Positions 1 through 11,055 of a stretch of 64,000 bases of DNA are shown here, one piece after another (position 1 is the stretch's first letter; each line of letters begins with the position of its first letter). The notes beneath the pieces are model-generated. The model saw only the letters and a list, made by a program, of their open reading frames with translations, was not told where the DNA came from and made no database searches. Both the position numbers and the translations under genes were made by a program. The DNA is from Lepus europaeus (lineage: Eukaryota > Chordata > Mammalia > Lagomorpha > Leporidae): positions 44,176,002 through 44,240,001 of the forward strand of contig NC_084831.1 of assembly GCF_033115175.1 (NCBI RefSeq), read 5' to 3'.

Positions 1-317
1 AGAGAAGGAGAGCAAAGGAAAAGTAAACTGAAGCCAGGGAGGAACCTAAACGTCTCAGGCCAAAGTCAGGGGACAGCTCCTGAAGATCCAGACTCCGTGA
101 GCCAAGGCAGCACAAAAGGGAGGCGCAGTCCTCAGACCCTCCGGCCTTTTCAGTCACGGGGTATTTTGTTCAAATGATCACTTATGAGGAAGCCCAAAAC
201 AGGTAAGGGAGGTAAAAACTGAGAATGATAACAATATCCACCTCATGGGTTTACAGCATTAATACAGCATCTCACAAGCACTTTATTACATGTTTGCTAA
301 TTTAAACTCAGCTACCT

Positions 318-487
318 CTCTGGGTTCCACATCCATGAATTCAACCAACTACAGACTATAAATATTCAGAAAAAAAACTGTGCCTGTACTGAACGTATAC
401 AGATTTTATTTCCCCTTCGTATAACCCCTTAAACAGCACAGTGTAACAACCATAGCATTTACAGAGCATTAGATATCATAAGTAATC
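318..487 (-). mobile_element. MER2-like Tigger DNA transposon fragment
   Basis: The stretch carries 'ttcaaccaact', 'actgaacgtatacag', 'cagtgtaacaac' and 'ataagtaatctagag', which follow the order of the non-autonomous Tigger element MER2 read in reverse. It is non-coding. A CSINE interrupts its right end and 'ctagagatgatc' resumes at about 810, so the SINE landed in an older transposon. The upstream 1-317 shows no feature I recognise; it is COA7 intron 2 by inference. Confidence 0.6.
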
Positions 488-496
488 TAGAGAAGA

Positions 497-808
497 TTTA
501 GAGATTTACTTATTTCAAGGCAGAGTAACAGAGGGAGAGGAAGAGATCTTCTATCTGCTGGTTTACTCCCCAAATGACTGCAGCCAGGCAGATCTGAGTC
601 AGGCTGGAGCCAGGAACCAGGAACTCCACCCTAGACTCCATGTGGGTGGCTGGGAGCCAAGCACTTGGGGCACATTCTGTTGCCTTCCCAGTTGCATTAG
701 CAAGAAGCTGGATCAGAAGCCAAGAAGCTGGGACTCGAACCAGCACAGTGATTTTGGGATGCTGGCATCACAAGCTGTTAAGTTAAGCCATTGTGCCACT
801 TATGGTCT
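497..808 (-). mobile_element. CSINE, classic type, inserted in MER2
   Basis: It is read in reverse, from 'gatttacttatttcaaggcag' to 'ccattgtgccac'. The flanks 'ctagagaagatt' and 'ctagagatgatc' look like a decayed target-site duplication. Confidence 0.8.
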
Positions 809-822
809 CTAGAGATGATCTC

Positions 823-1083
823 AAATATAAGCTAAGATGCTACTTGGGATTCGTGCCTTCCACATCAGAGTCCTTGTACAGCCTGATTTCAGCTTCTTGT
901 TAATGGGTACCCTGGGAGGCAGCAGGTGATGGCTGATGTACTTGGGTCCCTGTCACCCAAGTGGAAGACCCAAACAGGTCCTGACTTTGGCCTGGCCCAG
1001 CCCCAGCCGCTGAGGGCATTGAGGAAATGAACTGAAGGCTGAGAGCTCTCTCTGCCTGTCTCTGTCTCTTAAATAATAAAACC
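823..1083 (+). mobile_element. CSINE, old type, head decayed
   Basis: The body 'ggcagcaggtgatggc..gtacttgggtccctg' and the tail 'ctcttaaataataaaa' are clear. The tRNA-like head is truncated or too diverged to read. Confidence 0.75.
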
Positions 1084-1180
1084 TCCATGTGCCATCTCTC
1101 ATTCTCAAAAACCACAAACACTCTAACATCATTCTTTAAGGTAAACATTCCAAATCCACCACTTAGAAATCATCATCATC

Positions 1181-1518
1181 GGCCGGTGCCGTGGCTTAAC
1201 AGGCTAATCCTCTGCCTTGCGGCGCTGGCACATTGGGTTCTAGTCCCGGTTGGGGCGCTGGATTCTATCCCGGTTGCCCCTCTTCCAGGCCAGCTCTCTG
1301 CTATGGCCCGGGAAGGCAGTGGAGGATGGCCCAGGTGCTTGGGCCCTGCACCCCATGGGAGACCAGGAGAAGCACCTGGCTCCTGGCTTCGGATCAGCAC
1401 GATGCGCCGGCCGCAGCGGCCATTGGAGGGTGAACCAACGGCAAAAAGGAAGACCTTTCTCTCTGTCTCTCTCTCTCACTATTCACTCTGCCTGTCAAAA
1501 AAAAAAAAAAAAAAAAAA
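1181..1518 (+). mobile_element. CSINE, young type, full length
   Basis: The copy runs from 'ggccggtgccgtggcttaac' to a clean poly(A) of about 20. It sits between 'agaaatcatcatcat' (1165-1179) and 'agaaattatcatcatcat' (1519-1536), a target-site duplication with one CAT unit of slippage. It produces spurious open frames up to 192 codons. Confidence 0.92.
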
Positions 1519-1808
1519 AGAAATTATCATCATCATGTGGTGAGCCCCATTCCAGCCACCTCCACAGCACGTGTTTACATGAAGTGCTGCCAGCAGAATG
1601 GATATTGGAAATATTTTGTAAACTGGATCACGTATGTTAGTTGTAAATACAGAATTTCACTTTGACTTTACTTGGATCTATCTGAAGAAAATCAAAAGTG
1701 AAGTGAAACAAAGAAAATGCTGACTCACAAATTAGTATTTCTGCACCACAGAGAAATTTCCTTAATGAGTCTCTAAAGGAAATCAGAAAAATATTAAAAG
1801 GCTAGAAT

Positions 1809-2098
1809 TGGGACCAGCGCTGTGGCATAGTAGGTCAAGTCTCCACCTGTGGCGCCAGCATCCCATATGGGTGCCTGTTTGAGCCCCGGCTGCTCTACTT
1901 CCGATCCAGCTCTCTGCTTATGGTCTAGGAAAGCAGCAGAAGATGGCCCAAATACTTGAGCCCCTGCACCTGTGTGGGAGACCCAGAAGAAGCTCCTGGT
2001 TCCTGGCTTTGAATCAGCCCAGCCCCAGCTGTTGTGGCCATTTGGGGAGTGAACCAGCAGATGGAAGACATCTCTCTCCCCCTCTCAATACAAGAGTT
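1809..2098 (+). mobile_element. CSINE, classic type, 3' end lost
   Basis: The head 'gggaccagcgctgtggcatag' and the full body are present, but the copy stops at the CT-rich stretch with no A-rich tail. Confidence 0.85.
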
Positions 2099-2156
2099 AA
2101 CAGCACATATTTTATATATTGGGAGCCTGAGTATATCCTTACAAAGAGACTAGTAT

Positions 2157-2493
2157 GGGGCCGGTACTGTGGCGTAGTGGGCAAAGCCTCAACCTGCAGT
2201 GCCAGCATCTTATATGGGTGCCAGTTCGATTCCCGGCAGCTCCACTTCTGATCCGGCTCTCTGCTATGGCCTTGGAAAGCAGTAGAAGATGGCCCAGCTC
2301 CTTGGGCCCCTGCACCTAGGTGGGAGACCCGGAAGAAGCTCCTGGCTCCTGGCTTTGGATCAGCACAGCGCTGGCCATTGCAGCCAATTGGGGAGTGAAC
2401 TAGCGGATGGAAGACCTCTCTCTCTCTTCCTCTCCTTCTCTCTGTGTAACTTTGACTTTCAAATAAATAAATAAACCTTAAAAAAAAAAAAAA
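2157..2493 (+). mobile_element. CSINE, classic type, full length
   Basis: It starts 'ggggccggtactgtggcgtag' and ends in 'aaataaataaataaacctt' plus poly(A). Its B-box-like segment reads 'gttcgattcccgg'. Confidence 0.92.
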
Positions 2494-2554
2494 GCCTAGC
2501 ACATAATAACCATGGCAAATGTTATAGTTATGTTTTTATGCCAGAAAGGTTTGT

Positions 2555-2826
2555 TTATTTTTTTGAATTTTTATTTATTTGAGAGCGATATGTCCCATCT
2601 GCTGGTTTATTCTCCCTCTGTTTGCAACTTCAACTAGGGCTGGGCCAAGCTGAAGTTAAGAGCCCGGAATTCAAACTGGGTACTTGAGTCATCACCTGCT
2701 GCCTCCCAGGTCTGCATTAGCAGGAAGCTAGAGTCAGGAGCAGAGCCCCAGCTCAAACCAGGTACCCCAATATGGGATTCAGGTGTCCCAAGCAGTAGCT
2801 CAAACATCACGTCAAGTGCCCACGCT
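2555..2826 (-). mobile_element. CSINE, old type
   Basis: Reverse orientation, opening 'tttatttatttgagagcg' and closing with the decayed head 'acgtcaagtgccca'. Diverged from the younger copies throughout. Confidence 0.75.
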
Positions 2827-2941
2827 AAAGGTGTATATAATTTATATTCTACCTATTCAGTAATCTTAATTAGCCCAATATTCAACCTAAATGGATTCTG
2901 CTCATCACTAATTTTTCTATAAAAGCTTCTCCATTCCCCAC

Positions 2942-3565
2942 TTTTAAAATTTGAGGCAGAGAGAAAAAGTGAGAGACAGAGATAGACAGAGAGAGCTCCC
3001 ATGCACTGGTTCAATCCCCAAATGCCCACAATGGTTGGGGCTGCACGGGGGCCCAAGCTGAGAGGAAAGAACTCAATCCAGGCCTCCCGTGTGGGTGGTG
3101 GGGCCCCAAATACTTGAGCCATTGACCTGCTGCCTCCTGAATGCCTCTGCATTGCCAGGAAGCTGAACTAGGAGCTAGAGCTGAAAATCAAACCCAGGCA
3201 CTCCAGTGTGGGACAAGGACAATTTATTTATTTGAAAGGCAGAGTGGCAGAGAAAGGGAGAAACACAGATCTTCCATCCACTCCACAATGGCTGCCAACA
3301 GCTGGGGCTGGGCCAGGCTGAAGCCAGGAGCCAGGAGCTCCAGCCAGATCTCCCACATGGGAGGCAGGGACCCAAGTTTTGGGGCCATCTTTCACTGCTT
3401 TTTTAGGCACATTAGCAGGGAGCTGGATTGGAAGTGAAGCAGCCAGGACTTGATCCAGCACTCTGATGCGGAGTGCAGTGTCCCAAGCTGGGGCTTACAT
3501 GCCTGTACCACAGCCCCATCAAGGGCATCTATAATCAGTATATTAACCACTAGACAAAATGCTCC
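2942..3565 (-). mobile_element. CSINE, old type, split by a younger copy
   Basis: The left part (2942-3218) ends 'ccagtgtgggacaagga'. The head resumes at 3530 as 'ggcatctataatcag..ttaaccactagacaaaatgc'. The 3219-3529 interval between them is another CSINE, so this one is older. Confidence 0.75.
3219..3529 (-). mobile_element. CSINE, classic type, nested
   Basis: Complete reverse copy from 'aatttatttatttgaaaggcag' to 'ctgtaccacagccccatc'. The flanks 'aaggaca' and 'aagggca' may be its target-site duplication. Confidence 0.85.
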
Positions 3566-5335
3566 TCTCGTGAATTGTTTTTGATTCACAGATTTTTCTA
3601 GAAGAGCTCATTGATTCTCCATCTCCAGAGTTCTATCCATTTTGATAATGTATTCCTGGCACCTTTATATTTAAATAGTATATAGTTGGGTCTTTGCGTT
3701 TATATCTATCCTGATGATCTCTGCCTTTGATTGGAGTGTGTACTTACATTTAATATAATATTAGTGATCTCAAGCTAGGTTTATGTCTACAATCTTACCT
3801 TTTCCGATTTGTCCCAAATGATTTTGTTCTTTTTTTCCCTTTTCCAGACTTGTTTTGAATTACATTGTTTCTAACATTCTACTTTATTTCCCTCAACAGC
3901 TTTTTAGTCACACCTCCTGTTTTATAAAGGTTTATCTGCCAATTATCTGTGCCCATAACTTAGCACAATCTACCGTGAGTTACTATTACAGCGTTTCACA
4001 CACCATGGGAAAGCCTCCTAAGGTGTCCTTCCATCCTCCGCGGTCCCAGTCTTTGTGCTAGGCCGCCATGCATTCTGCTTTACTTCTCTGCATCTTGTAT
4101 GCTCACAGCACGCTCTGATGTTTGCTTTAAACAGTCTTTTGAAGACATTAAAAACCTAGGTGAAAGTCTTAAATATACACGCATAATCAATGCTCTTTAT
4201 CCTCTAGGACGAATCCTAGTTTCCATCTGTTGTAATTTTCCCTCTGCCTAAACAATTTGCTTTAGTATTTCTTGGGGTGTAATCTGGCTAGTGACTCACT
4301 TCTCTCAGCTCTTTCTAAAAATGAATTTTTCACCTTCAGTTTAACTTCATTTTAGTTCAAGTTATATTAAGTAATAAATAATTCACTTTAATGCAACTTT
4401 GACAGGTCTTTCAGTTTCTGGCTCCCACTGCTGCTGGTGAGAAGTCCATGGTCACCAAGACCATTGTACCCCAGAGTGTACCTTCCTTCTCTCTCTGTTC
4501 TTAGATTCTTCTCTTTCTTCGGTCATCTTGGTTGCATTTGCTGAGTTTTATGGATCTGTGGGATTTTTTTCATCAAATTTAGAAAATTTCCACTGTTATC
4601 TCTGTGAACGTGTTTTTTTTTTTTGTTTTTTTTTTTTTTTTTTTTTTTTATTTGACAGGTAGAGTTACAGCAGTGAGAGAGACAGAGAGAAAGGTCTTCC
4701 TTCCATTGGTTCACTCCCCAATTGGCTGCAATGGCCAGAGCTGTGCTGATCAGAAGCCAGGAGCCAGGTGCTATTCTTCCTGGTCTCCCATGCGGGTGCA
4801 GGGCCCAAGCACTTGGGCCATCCTCCACTGCTTTCCCAGGCCACAGCAGAGAGCTGGACTGGAAGAGGAGCAACCGGGACAGAATCCGGCGCCCATATGG
4901 GATGCCGGCACCGCAGGCGGAGGATTAACCTAGTGTGGCACTGCGCCGGCCCCCGAACGTGTTTTCTGTTCCAGCATCTCTTGCTTCTGTTAGGCTGACG
5001 GATATGGAACCTCAGTTTGAGGCTCTGTTGTTCTTCTTGTCCCCCGCCTTCAGCAATGTTTCCCCTCAATTTGAGTTTAGATAATATATATAGCTTTCTC
5101 ATCAAGTTCATTGATCTTTCAAGTTCACGGAATTCTTTTTCTTTTCAAATGTCTAATTTGCTGTTAAGTCTGTCCAGTTAATTTTTTTACCTCAAATATG
5201 TTTTTCAATTCTGGAATTTCATTTGTTTTTTTTTTAATAGTTTTAATTTCTCTATTGAGATTCCTTATCTGTTCATTCGTTAGGTCTTTTACATAAACCC
5301 ATAAACATATTACTATGTCCACTTAAAAATACTTG
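3566..5335 (-). mobile_element. Ancient L1 (L1M-like) 3' region, interrupted
   Basis: This AT-rich stretch matches the reverse complement of old mammalian L1 3' sequence. Recognisable pieces include 'tctatccattttgataatgt', 'gagtgtgtacttacatttaat', 'tcaagttcattgatctttc' and 'gagattccttatctgttcat'. No long open frame survives. A young CSINE fills 4617-4954. The exact subfamily is not assigned. Confidence 0.6.
4617..4954 (-). mobile_element. CSINE, young type, full length
   Basis: The copy opens with a long T run and 'tttgacaggtagagttacag' and ends 'ggcactgcgccggcccc'. A perfect target-site duplication 'gaacgtgtttt' lies at 4606-4616 and 4955-4965. It interrupts the ancient L1. Confidence 0.93.
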
Positions 5336-5340
5336 AGTGT

Positions 5341-5702
5341 GAGGTGGGCATTGTGGCACAGTAAGTAGTACCACTGCCTGCAGCACCAGCATCCCATATG
5401 GGTGCTGGTTCATGTCCCAGCTGTTCCACTTGCCATCCAGCTCCCTGCTAATGCACCTGGGAAAGCAGCGGAAGATGGCCCAAGTGCTTGGGCCCCTGCA
5501 CCCACATAGGAGACATGAATGAAGCTCCTGGCTCCTGACTTTGGCCTGGCCCAGCTCTGGCCTTTGCAGCCATCTGGGGAGTGAACCGGCAGATAGAAGA
5601 CTTTTCTCTCTCTGCCTCTGCTTCTCCTTCTCTGTAACTCTGCCTTTCAAATAAAAATAATCTTTAAAAATAAATAATAAAATCTAAAAAAAAAAAAAAA
5701 AA
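5341..5702 (+). mobile_element. CSINE, classic type, full length
   Basis: The head 'gaggtgggcattgtggcacag' is followed by a complete body and a long mixed A-rich tail. It abuts an older CSINE at 5703. Confidence 0.88.
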
Positions 5703-6297
5703 TGCTCACATCTCACACTGGAGTGCCTGGGTTCAATTCCCAGCTCTGGCTCCTGACTCTACTTTCCTGCTAATACGGACTTTAAGAGTCAGGGGTGATG
5801 ACTCAAGTAACTGGATTTCTCTCTTTTTTAAAAAATTAATTTATTTGAAAGTCAGAGTTACATAGAGAGAAGAGAGGCAGAGAGAGAGAGAGAGAGAGAG
5901 TGTCTTTCATCCGCTGGTTCACTCCCCAGTTGGCTGCAACAGCCGGAGCTGTACCAATCTGAAGCCAAGAGCAAGGAGCTTCTTCCAGGTCTCCCACGCG
6001 GGTGCAGGGGCCCAAGGACTTGGGCCATCTTCTACTGTTTCCCAGGCCATAGCAGAGAGCTGGCTCAGAAGTGGAGCAACCGGGACTCAAAACGGCACCC
6101 ATATAGGATTCCGGCACTGCAGACAGCAGCTTTACCCACTACACCACAGCTCGAGCTGTGGATTTCTGCCACCCACATGGGAAACCTAGATGGAATTCCT
6201 GGCTCTCAGCTCTGGCCCTGGCTCCGCCCTAGGCTTTATGGGCATTTGGGGAGTAAACTAGTTGATGGAAGAGCTTTCTCTCTCCCTCTCTAGGGCT
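5703..6297 (+). mobile_element. CSINE, old type, split by a reverse copy
   Basis: The first part (5703-5820) ends 'gtaactggatttct' and the second part (6159-6297) resumes 'tggatttctgccacccacatgg'. The 9-base repeat 'tggatttct' (5812-5820, 6159-6167) is the target-site duplication of the nested SINE. Confidence 0.82.
5821..6158 (-). mobile_element. CSINE, classic type, nested
   Basis: Reverse copy with an (AG)n tract at 5877-5900, between the two 'tggatttct' repeats of the older SINE. Confidence 0.88.
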
Positions 6298-6344
6298 CTC
6301 ATATTTAAATATCCATATGTATGTATGTTTGGAATTCTCATCAT

Positions 6345-6685
6345 CGAGCTGGGCATTGTGGAGCAGTGGATAAAGCTGCTGCTTAGGATACCCACATCCT
6401 GCATCACAGTGCCTGGTTCAAGTCCTCGTTCAAGTGCTACTCAGTGCTTCCGATCCAGCTCCCTGCTAACGTGCCTGGGAGTCAGTAAATGATGGCCCAA
6501 GTACGTGGGCCCCTGCCACTCATGTGGGAGAACCAACTGGGGTTGGTTCCTGGCTTCTGGGACACACCCAGCTGCTATGTGCATTTGGGGAATGAACCAG
6601 CAGGTGGAAGACCTCTCTCTTTCTCTGTGTGTATATCTCCCTCTCTGTCACTCTTTCAAGTAAATACATAAAATCTTTAAAAAAT
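6345..6685 (+). mobile_element. CSINE, old-to-classic type
   Basis: The head 'gagctgggcattgtggagcag' and the tail 'aagtaaatacataaaatctttaaaaaa' are both present. Confidence 0.85.
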
Positions 6686-6703
6686 TTGTTTTAAGGGTAC
6701 AGG

Positions 6704-7344
6704 GATGGGGAACACTGCTATGGCATAGTAGGTTAACCTTCCACGTGTGCTGCCGGCATCCCAAGTGGATGCCAGTTCAAGTCTTGGCTGCTCCTCCAGC
6801 TCTCTGCTATGGCCTGGGAAAGCAGTGGAAGACAGCCCAAGTGCTTGGACCCTGCACTTGTGTAGGAGACCCAGATGCTGCTTCTGGCTCCTGGCTTCAA
6901 GTCAGCCCAGTTCCAGCTATTGCAGCCATCTGGGGAGTGAACCAGTGGATGGAAGACCTTTCTCTCTCTGTGTCTGTAACTCTGCCTTTCAAATAATTAA
7001 ATAAATCTTTTTTTTTTTTTTTTTGACAGGCAGAGTGGACAGTGAGAGAGACAGAAAGGTCTTCCTTTCTCCACTGGTTTACCCCTTAATGGCTGCTGCG
7101 GCCAGCGCACCATGCTGCGCTGATCTGAAGCCAGGAGCCAGGTGCTTCTCCTGGTCTCCCATGCGGGTGCAGGGCCCAAGGACTTGAGCTATCCTCCACT
7201 GCACTCCTGGGCCACAGCAGAGAGCTAGACTAAAAGAGGAGCAACCGGGACAGAATCTGGCGCCCGGACTGGGACTAGAACCCAGGGTGCCAGCGCCGCA
7301 GGCGGAGGATTAGCCTATTGAGCTGCGGCGCCAACTAATTAAAT

Positions 7345-7380
<36 letters not shown>
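6704..7380 (+). mobile_element. CSINE, classic type, tail split by a young copy
   Basis: The body runs 6704-7009. Its A-rich tail is interrupted at 7010 and resumes at 7336 as 'taattaaataaatctt' plus poly(A). Confidence 0.88.
7010..7335 (-). mobile_element. CSINE, young type, nested in a SINE tail
   Basis: A perfect 16-base target-site duplication 'taattaaataaatctt' lies at 6994-7009 and 7336-7351. The A-rich tail of an older SINE was used as the target, as expected for the L1 endonuclease. Confidence 0.94.
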
Positions 7381-7383
<3 letters not shown>

Positions 7384-7470
7384 GGAATATTTTTAGGAAG
7401 AGAATGCAAAAGCAAAATACATGAAAAATGCTTTGGCTTGGAAGCAGGCAGGAGGAGTCACCAGTATTGC

Positions 7471-7820
7471 CTTTTTTCTTTTAAATATTTACCTATTTAT
7501 TTGAAAGTCAGAGAGAGAAGGAGAGGGAGAGAGAGAGAAAAAAAAAGAGAGAGAGAGAGAGAGAGAGGTCTTCCATCTGCTGGTTCACTTCCCAATTGTC
7601 CGCAATGGCCAGAGCTACGCCGATCCGAAGCCAGGAGCTTCTTCCGGGTCTCCCATGTGGGTGCAGGGGCCCAAGGACTTGGGCCATCTTCCACTGTTTT
7701 CCCAGACCACAGCAGAGATCCATATCGGAAGTGGAGCAGCGGGGACTCTAACCGGTGCCTATATGGTATGCTGGCACTATAGGCAGCGACCTTACCCACT
7801 ACGCCACAGCGCCAGCCCCC
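7471..7820 (-). mobile_element. CSINE, classic type, full length
   Basis: Flanked by 'agtattgc' at 7463-7470 and 7821-7828. It carries an (AG)n tract at about 7510-7567. Confidence 0.9.
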
Positions 7821-7968
7821 AGTATTGCTTTTTAGTCAGGGAAAGTTCATGGTCTGCTAAGTAATCCCAAAGGACCTGAGCAGCAAAGATCAGCTAATGG
7901 GAGCTTCCATGACCATTCCAGTTTAAACACTTGGAGAAATTTATTTATAAGGTCATCTTAATAGAGTA

Positions 7969-8164
7969 GGGGCCAGCGCTGTGGGGTAGCAGGTAATGCT
8001 ACCTGTGTGGGAGACCCGGAAGAAGCTCCAGGCTCCTGGCTTCAAATCGGCTCAGCTCCAGCCATTGCGGCCATTTAGGGAATGAACCAACAGATGGAAG
8101 ACCTGTGTGTTGCTCTGCCTCTCTGTAACTCTGCCTTTCATATAAAATAAATCTTTTTTAAAAA
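7969..8164 (+). mobile_element. CSINE, internally deleted
   Basis: The head 'ggggccagcgctgtggggtagcaggtaatgct' runs straight into 'acctgtgtgggagacc', so about 130 bases of the body, including the B box, are missing. The flanking repeat 'aatagagta' (7960-7968, 8165-8173) is intact. Confidence 0.9.
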
Positions 8165-8344
8165 AATAGAGTATTAAATGTTTTTTTCTAAATACTCTGT
8201 GCACACAGCTCACCATCTCTCTGCCTAGGGCATAATTCCATTCCATTTCCACCAAACAGCACCTGCCCAGTGCTTCCAGTGTCAGTGTCTCCTCCTCCAT
8301 GACAGCACCCGCTGACGACAACACATTCTCGGTACTGAAACCCC

Positions 8345-8379
8345 CCATCACTCTGCCTTTCAAATAAATAAATTACAGA
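8345..8379 (+). mobile_element. CSINE tail fragment
   Basis: Only 'cactctgcctttcaaataaataaat' is left. The upstream 8174-8344 has no feature I recognise. Confidence 0.6.
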
Positions 8380-8384
8380 GAGAG

Positions 8385-8822
8385 TACCTCTAAACATGTA
8401 AACAAATGTGAACATACCTGAAGGAGAAATGAACAGCAACGCATTAAAGGTAGAGGACTTCAGTACCCCGCTTCAATGGACAGATCATCCAGACAGAAAA
8501 TTCATATGGAAGCAGTAAGCTTGAACAACTAAGCACCTCCCCCGACAGGTACAGAACACTCCACGCAACAGCAACGGAATACACTTTCTTTCCAAGCATA
8601 CGGTGAGCATTCTCGAGGGTAAATCATATGTGAGGCCACAAAACAAGTCCTAACAAATTTAGGAAGACTAAAATCACCTCAAGTATCTTTTCCGAACACA
8701 GTAGAATGAAACTAAAACTCAGGCACAGTAGGGAAATCCACAAATACATGGAAATTAAACAACTGACTCCTAAACAACCAATACATCCAAAAGAAATGAA
8801 AAGGGAAATTAAAAACATTTCA
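8385..8822 (+). mobile_element. L1 ORF2 fragment, decayed
   Basis: The sequence matches the part of mammalian L1 ORF2 between the endonuclease and reverse-transcriptase regions. Landmarks include 'ggtagaggacttcagtacccc', 'acagatcatccagacagaaaa' and 'gaggccacaaaacaagtcc'. Stops and frameshifts make it non-coding. It is unrelated in position to the L1 3' end at 9500. Confidence 0.75.
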
Positions 8823-9495
8823 AGGGGCAGGCACTCGGCACAGCAGTTAAGATGCTGTTGGGATGCCCGCATCCCATATCAGAGCACCAGTGTAAGACCC
8901 AGCTGCTCTGCTTCCTATCCAGCTCCCTGCCAATGTGGCCGGGAAGCAGCAGAGCATGCCTCAAGGACTTGAGTCCCTGACTCAGACCGAGATGGAGTTC
9001 CTGGCCCCTGGCCCCTGGCCCCTGACTCCAGCCTGGCCCAAGCCCAGCTGTTGCAGCCATTTTTGAAATGAACCAGTGGATGATGAACAATCTTCCTCCC
9101 ACTGCCACCTGGTAACTTTCTTTAAAATATATATATATATATTTATTTATTTATTTGAAAGTCAGAGATACAGAGAGAAAGAGAGAAGGAGAGAGTGATC
9201 TTGCATCCACTGGTTTACTCCCCAGAATGCCAGCAGCCACCGCTGGGCCAGGCTGAAACCAGGAGCTTCAATCAGGTCTCCCATGTGGGTAGCAGGGGCA
9301 CAGACACTTGGGCCCTCCTCCTCCAGTGCTTTTCCCAGGCTATCAACAGAGAGCCAGATCAGAAGCAGAGTAGCCAGGACAAGAACCGGCACCCATATGG
9401 GGTGCTGGCACGCAGGCAGCAGCTTTATCTGCTATGCCACAACACCAGCCCCAGTCACTCTTTCAATAAATAAATAAACCTTTAAAAAAAAAACC
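8823..9495 (+). mobile_element. CSINE, classic type, split by a reverse copy
   Basis: The body (8823-9124) stops at 'ctggtaactttctttaaa'; the tail 'cactctttcaataaataaataaacc' resumes at about 9455. A short 'ggcccctggcccctggcccctg' triplication sits at about 9002. Confidence 0.82.
9125..9454 (-). mobile_element. CSINE, classic type, nested
   Basis: Reverse copy whose T-rich start includes 'atatatatatat' and whose end reads 'gccacaacaccagcccc'. Confidence 0.85.
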
Positions 9496-9499
9496 TAAG

Positions 9500-10323
9500 T
9501 TCCAGAACCAACCTAAGTGTTAGTTGACAGATGAATGGATAAGTTTATATACAAAGAAATACTAGTCTTTTAAAAAAAGAGAAGGAAATTCTGTCATTTG
9601 CAACAGCATGGATGACCTTCATGTCATTACGGAGAACAGACATGCTAAGTAAAATAAGCCAGGTGCCAAAAGATGAGAATCACATGATCTTGTTTATATG
9701 TAGAATCCAAAACAATCAAATCATAGAAGCAGAGAACTAAAAGGTGATTGCCACTAGCCGGTGCTGTGGTGCAGTGGGTAAAGCCACCATCTGCAGCTCC
9801 AGAGTCCCATATGGGCGCTGGTTCAAGTTCTGGCTGTTCCACTTTTGATCCAGCTCCCTGCTAATGTGCCTGGGAGAGCACTGGAAGATGGCTCCAGTTC
9901 CTGGGCCCCTGCACCCACGTGGAAGGACCATTAGAAGCTCCTGGCTCCAGATCGACCCAGCTCTGGCCATTGTGCCCATTTGAGGAGTGAACCAGCGAAT
10001 GGAAGATTTTTCTCTCTGTTTCTATAACTCTGCGTTTCAAATAAGAAAGAAAGTAAATAAATAAATAAATAAATAAGGTGGTTGTTGGATCTAGGGGATG
10101 GTGAGGGGGGCAGAATGAAGAGATGCTGGCCAAAGTTTACAAAATTTCAGTTAGGCTGGATGTACGAATCCTGGAGATCTAACAGCAAGGTGGCTACAGT
10201 GAGAAGAGAGTAGATCTTATGTTCTTAGCACACACACAAAAGATGACTGTGAGGTGATGGAGAGGTTACCTTGATTGTGCTAATCACTTCACAATGTATA
10301 CATAATCTCAGTTACTTCATTTT
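9500..10323 (+). mobile_element. L1 3' end (L1M-like), interrupted by a CSINE
   Basis: It carries the standard L1 tail region: 'ttagttgacagatgaatggataag', 'ctgtcatttgcaacagcatggatg', 'aagtaaaataagccag', and after the inserted SINE 'ggtgatggagaggttacc' and 'cacttcacaatgtatacata'. The flanks 'aaggtgattg' (9740) and 'aaggtggttg' (10075) are the SINE's target-site duplication. Confidence 0.78.
9755..10074 (+). mobile_element. CSINE, classic type, in L1
   Basis: The head 'tagccggtgctgtggtgcag' and a tail with (AAAT)n at 10052-10074. Confidence 0.9.
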
Positions 10324-10650
10324 GAGGGGCAGGCGTCCTGATGCAGTGGGTTAATTTGCCGCTGGGATGCCTATATCCTGAATCGGAGTGACTGGGATCA
10401 AGTCCCACCTCTGCTTCTGACCAGCTCCCTACTAACGTGCCTGGGAGGTCGCAGTTAATGGCTTAAGTGCTTGGGCTCCTGCTACCTATATGGGAGACCT
10501 GTATAGAGTTCTGGGCTCCTGGCTTTTGGCCCGGCCCAGCCCAGGTTGCTGCACTTATGAGTGAAGCAGCAGGTGGAACATCAATCTCTCTCACACATGT
10601 GTCCTGTTGCTCTGCCTTTCAAACAGATGAAAAAAAAATTAAAGAAATAA
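10324..10650 (+). mobile_element. CSINE, old type
   Basis: The head 'gaggggcaggcgtcctgatgcag' and the tail 'ctttcaaacagatgaaaaaaaa' are present. The body has 'gcctgggaggtcgcagttaatgg', the old variant. Confidence 0.82.
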
Positions 10651-10652
10651 TA

Positions 10653-10966
10653 AGGAGCCAGTGTTGTGGCACAGTAGATTAAGTCTCCACCTGTAGTGCC
10701 AGCATCTCATATGGACACCAGTTCTAGTCCCGGCTGCTCTCTGCTATGGCCTGAGAAAGGAACGGAGGATGGCCCAAGTGTTTGGATCCATGCACCCTTG
10801 TGGAAGACCCGGAAGAAGCTCCTGGCTCCTGGCTTTGCACAGGCCCAGCTCCAGCCATTGCGGTCATTTGGGGAGTGAACCGGTAGATGGAAGACTTTTC
10901 TCTCTGTCTCTCCCTCTCTCTGTCTGTAACTCAGACTTAGAAATAAATAAATAAATCTTTAAAAAG
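10653..10966 (+). mobile_element. CSINE, classic type
   Basis: Starts 'aggagccagtgttgtggcacag' and ends 'aaataaataaataaatctttaaaaa'; about 20 bases around the B box are missing compared with full copies. Confidence 0.87.
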
Positions 10967-11055
10967 TATTAAAAACATAATAAAATAAATACTACTACAG
11001 ATGCCAAGTCCATGAAGAAGAAATCCACAGCTTCAGAGAATCAGAAGGACATTGG

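Noticed and set aside
1087-1665. 192-codon open frame with a lysine run
   Set aside because: Young CSINE and its poly(A) tail.
9125-9160. Direct-repeat array of CRISPR type from '(ttta)n' and (CT)n tracts
   Set aside because: Simple sequence in SINE tails; no spacers or regular repeat unit, and the DNA is mammalian.
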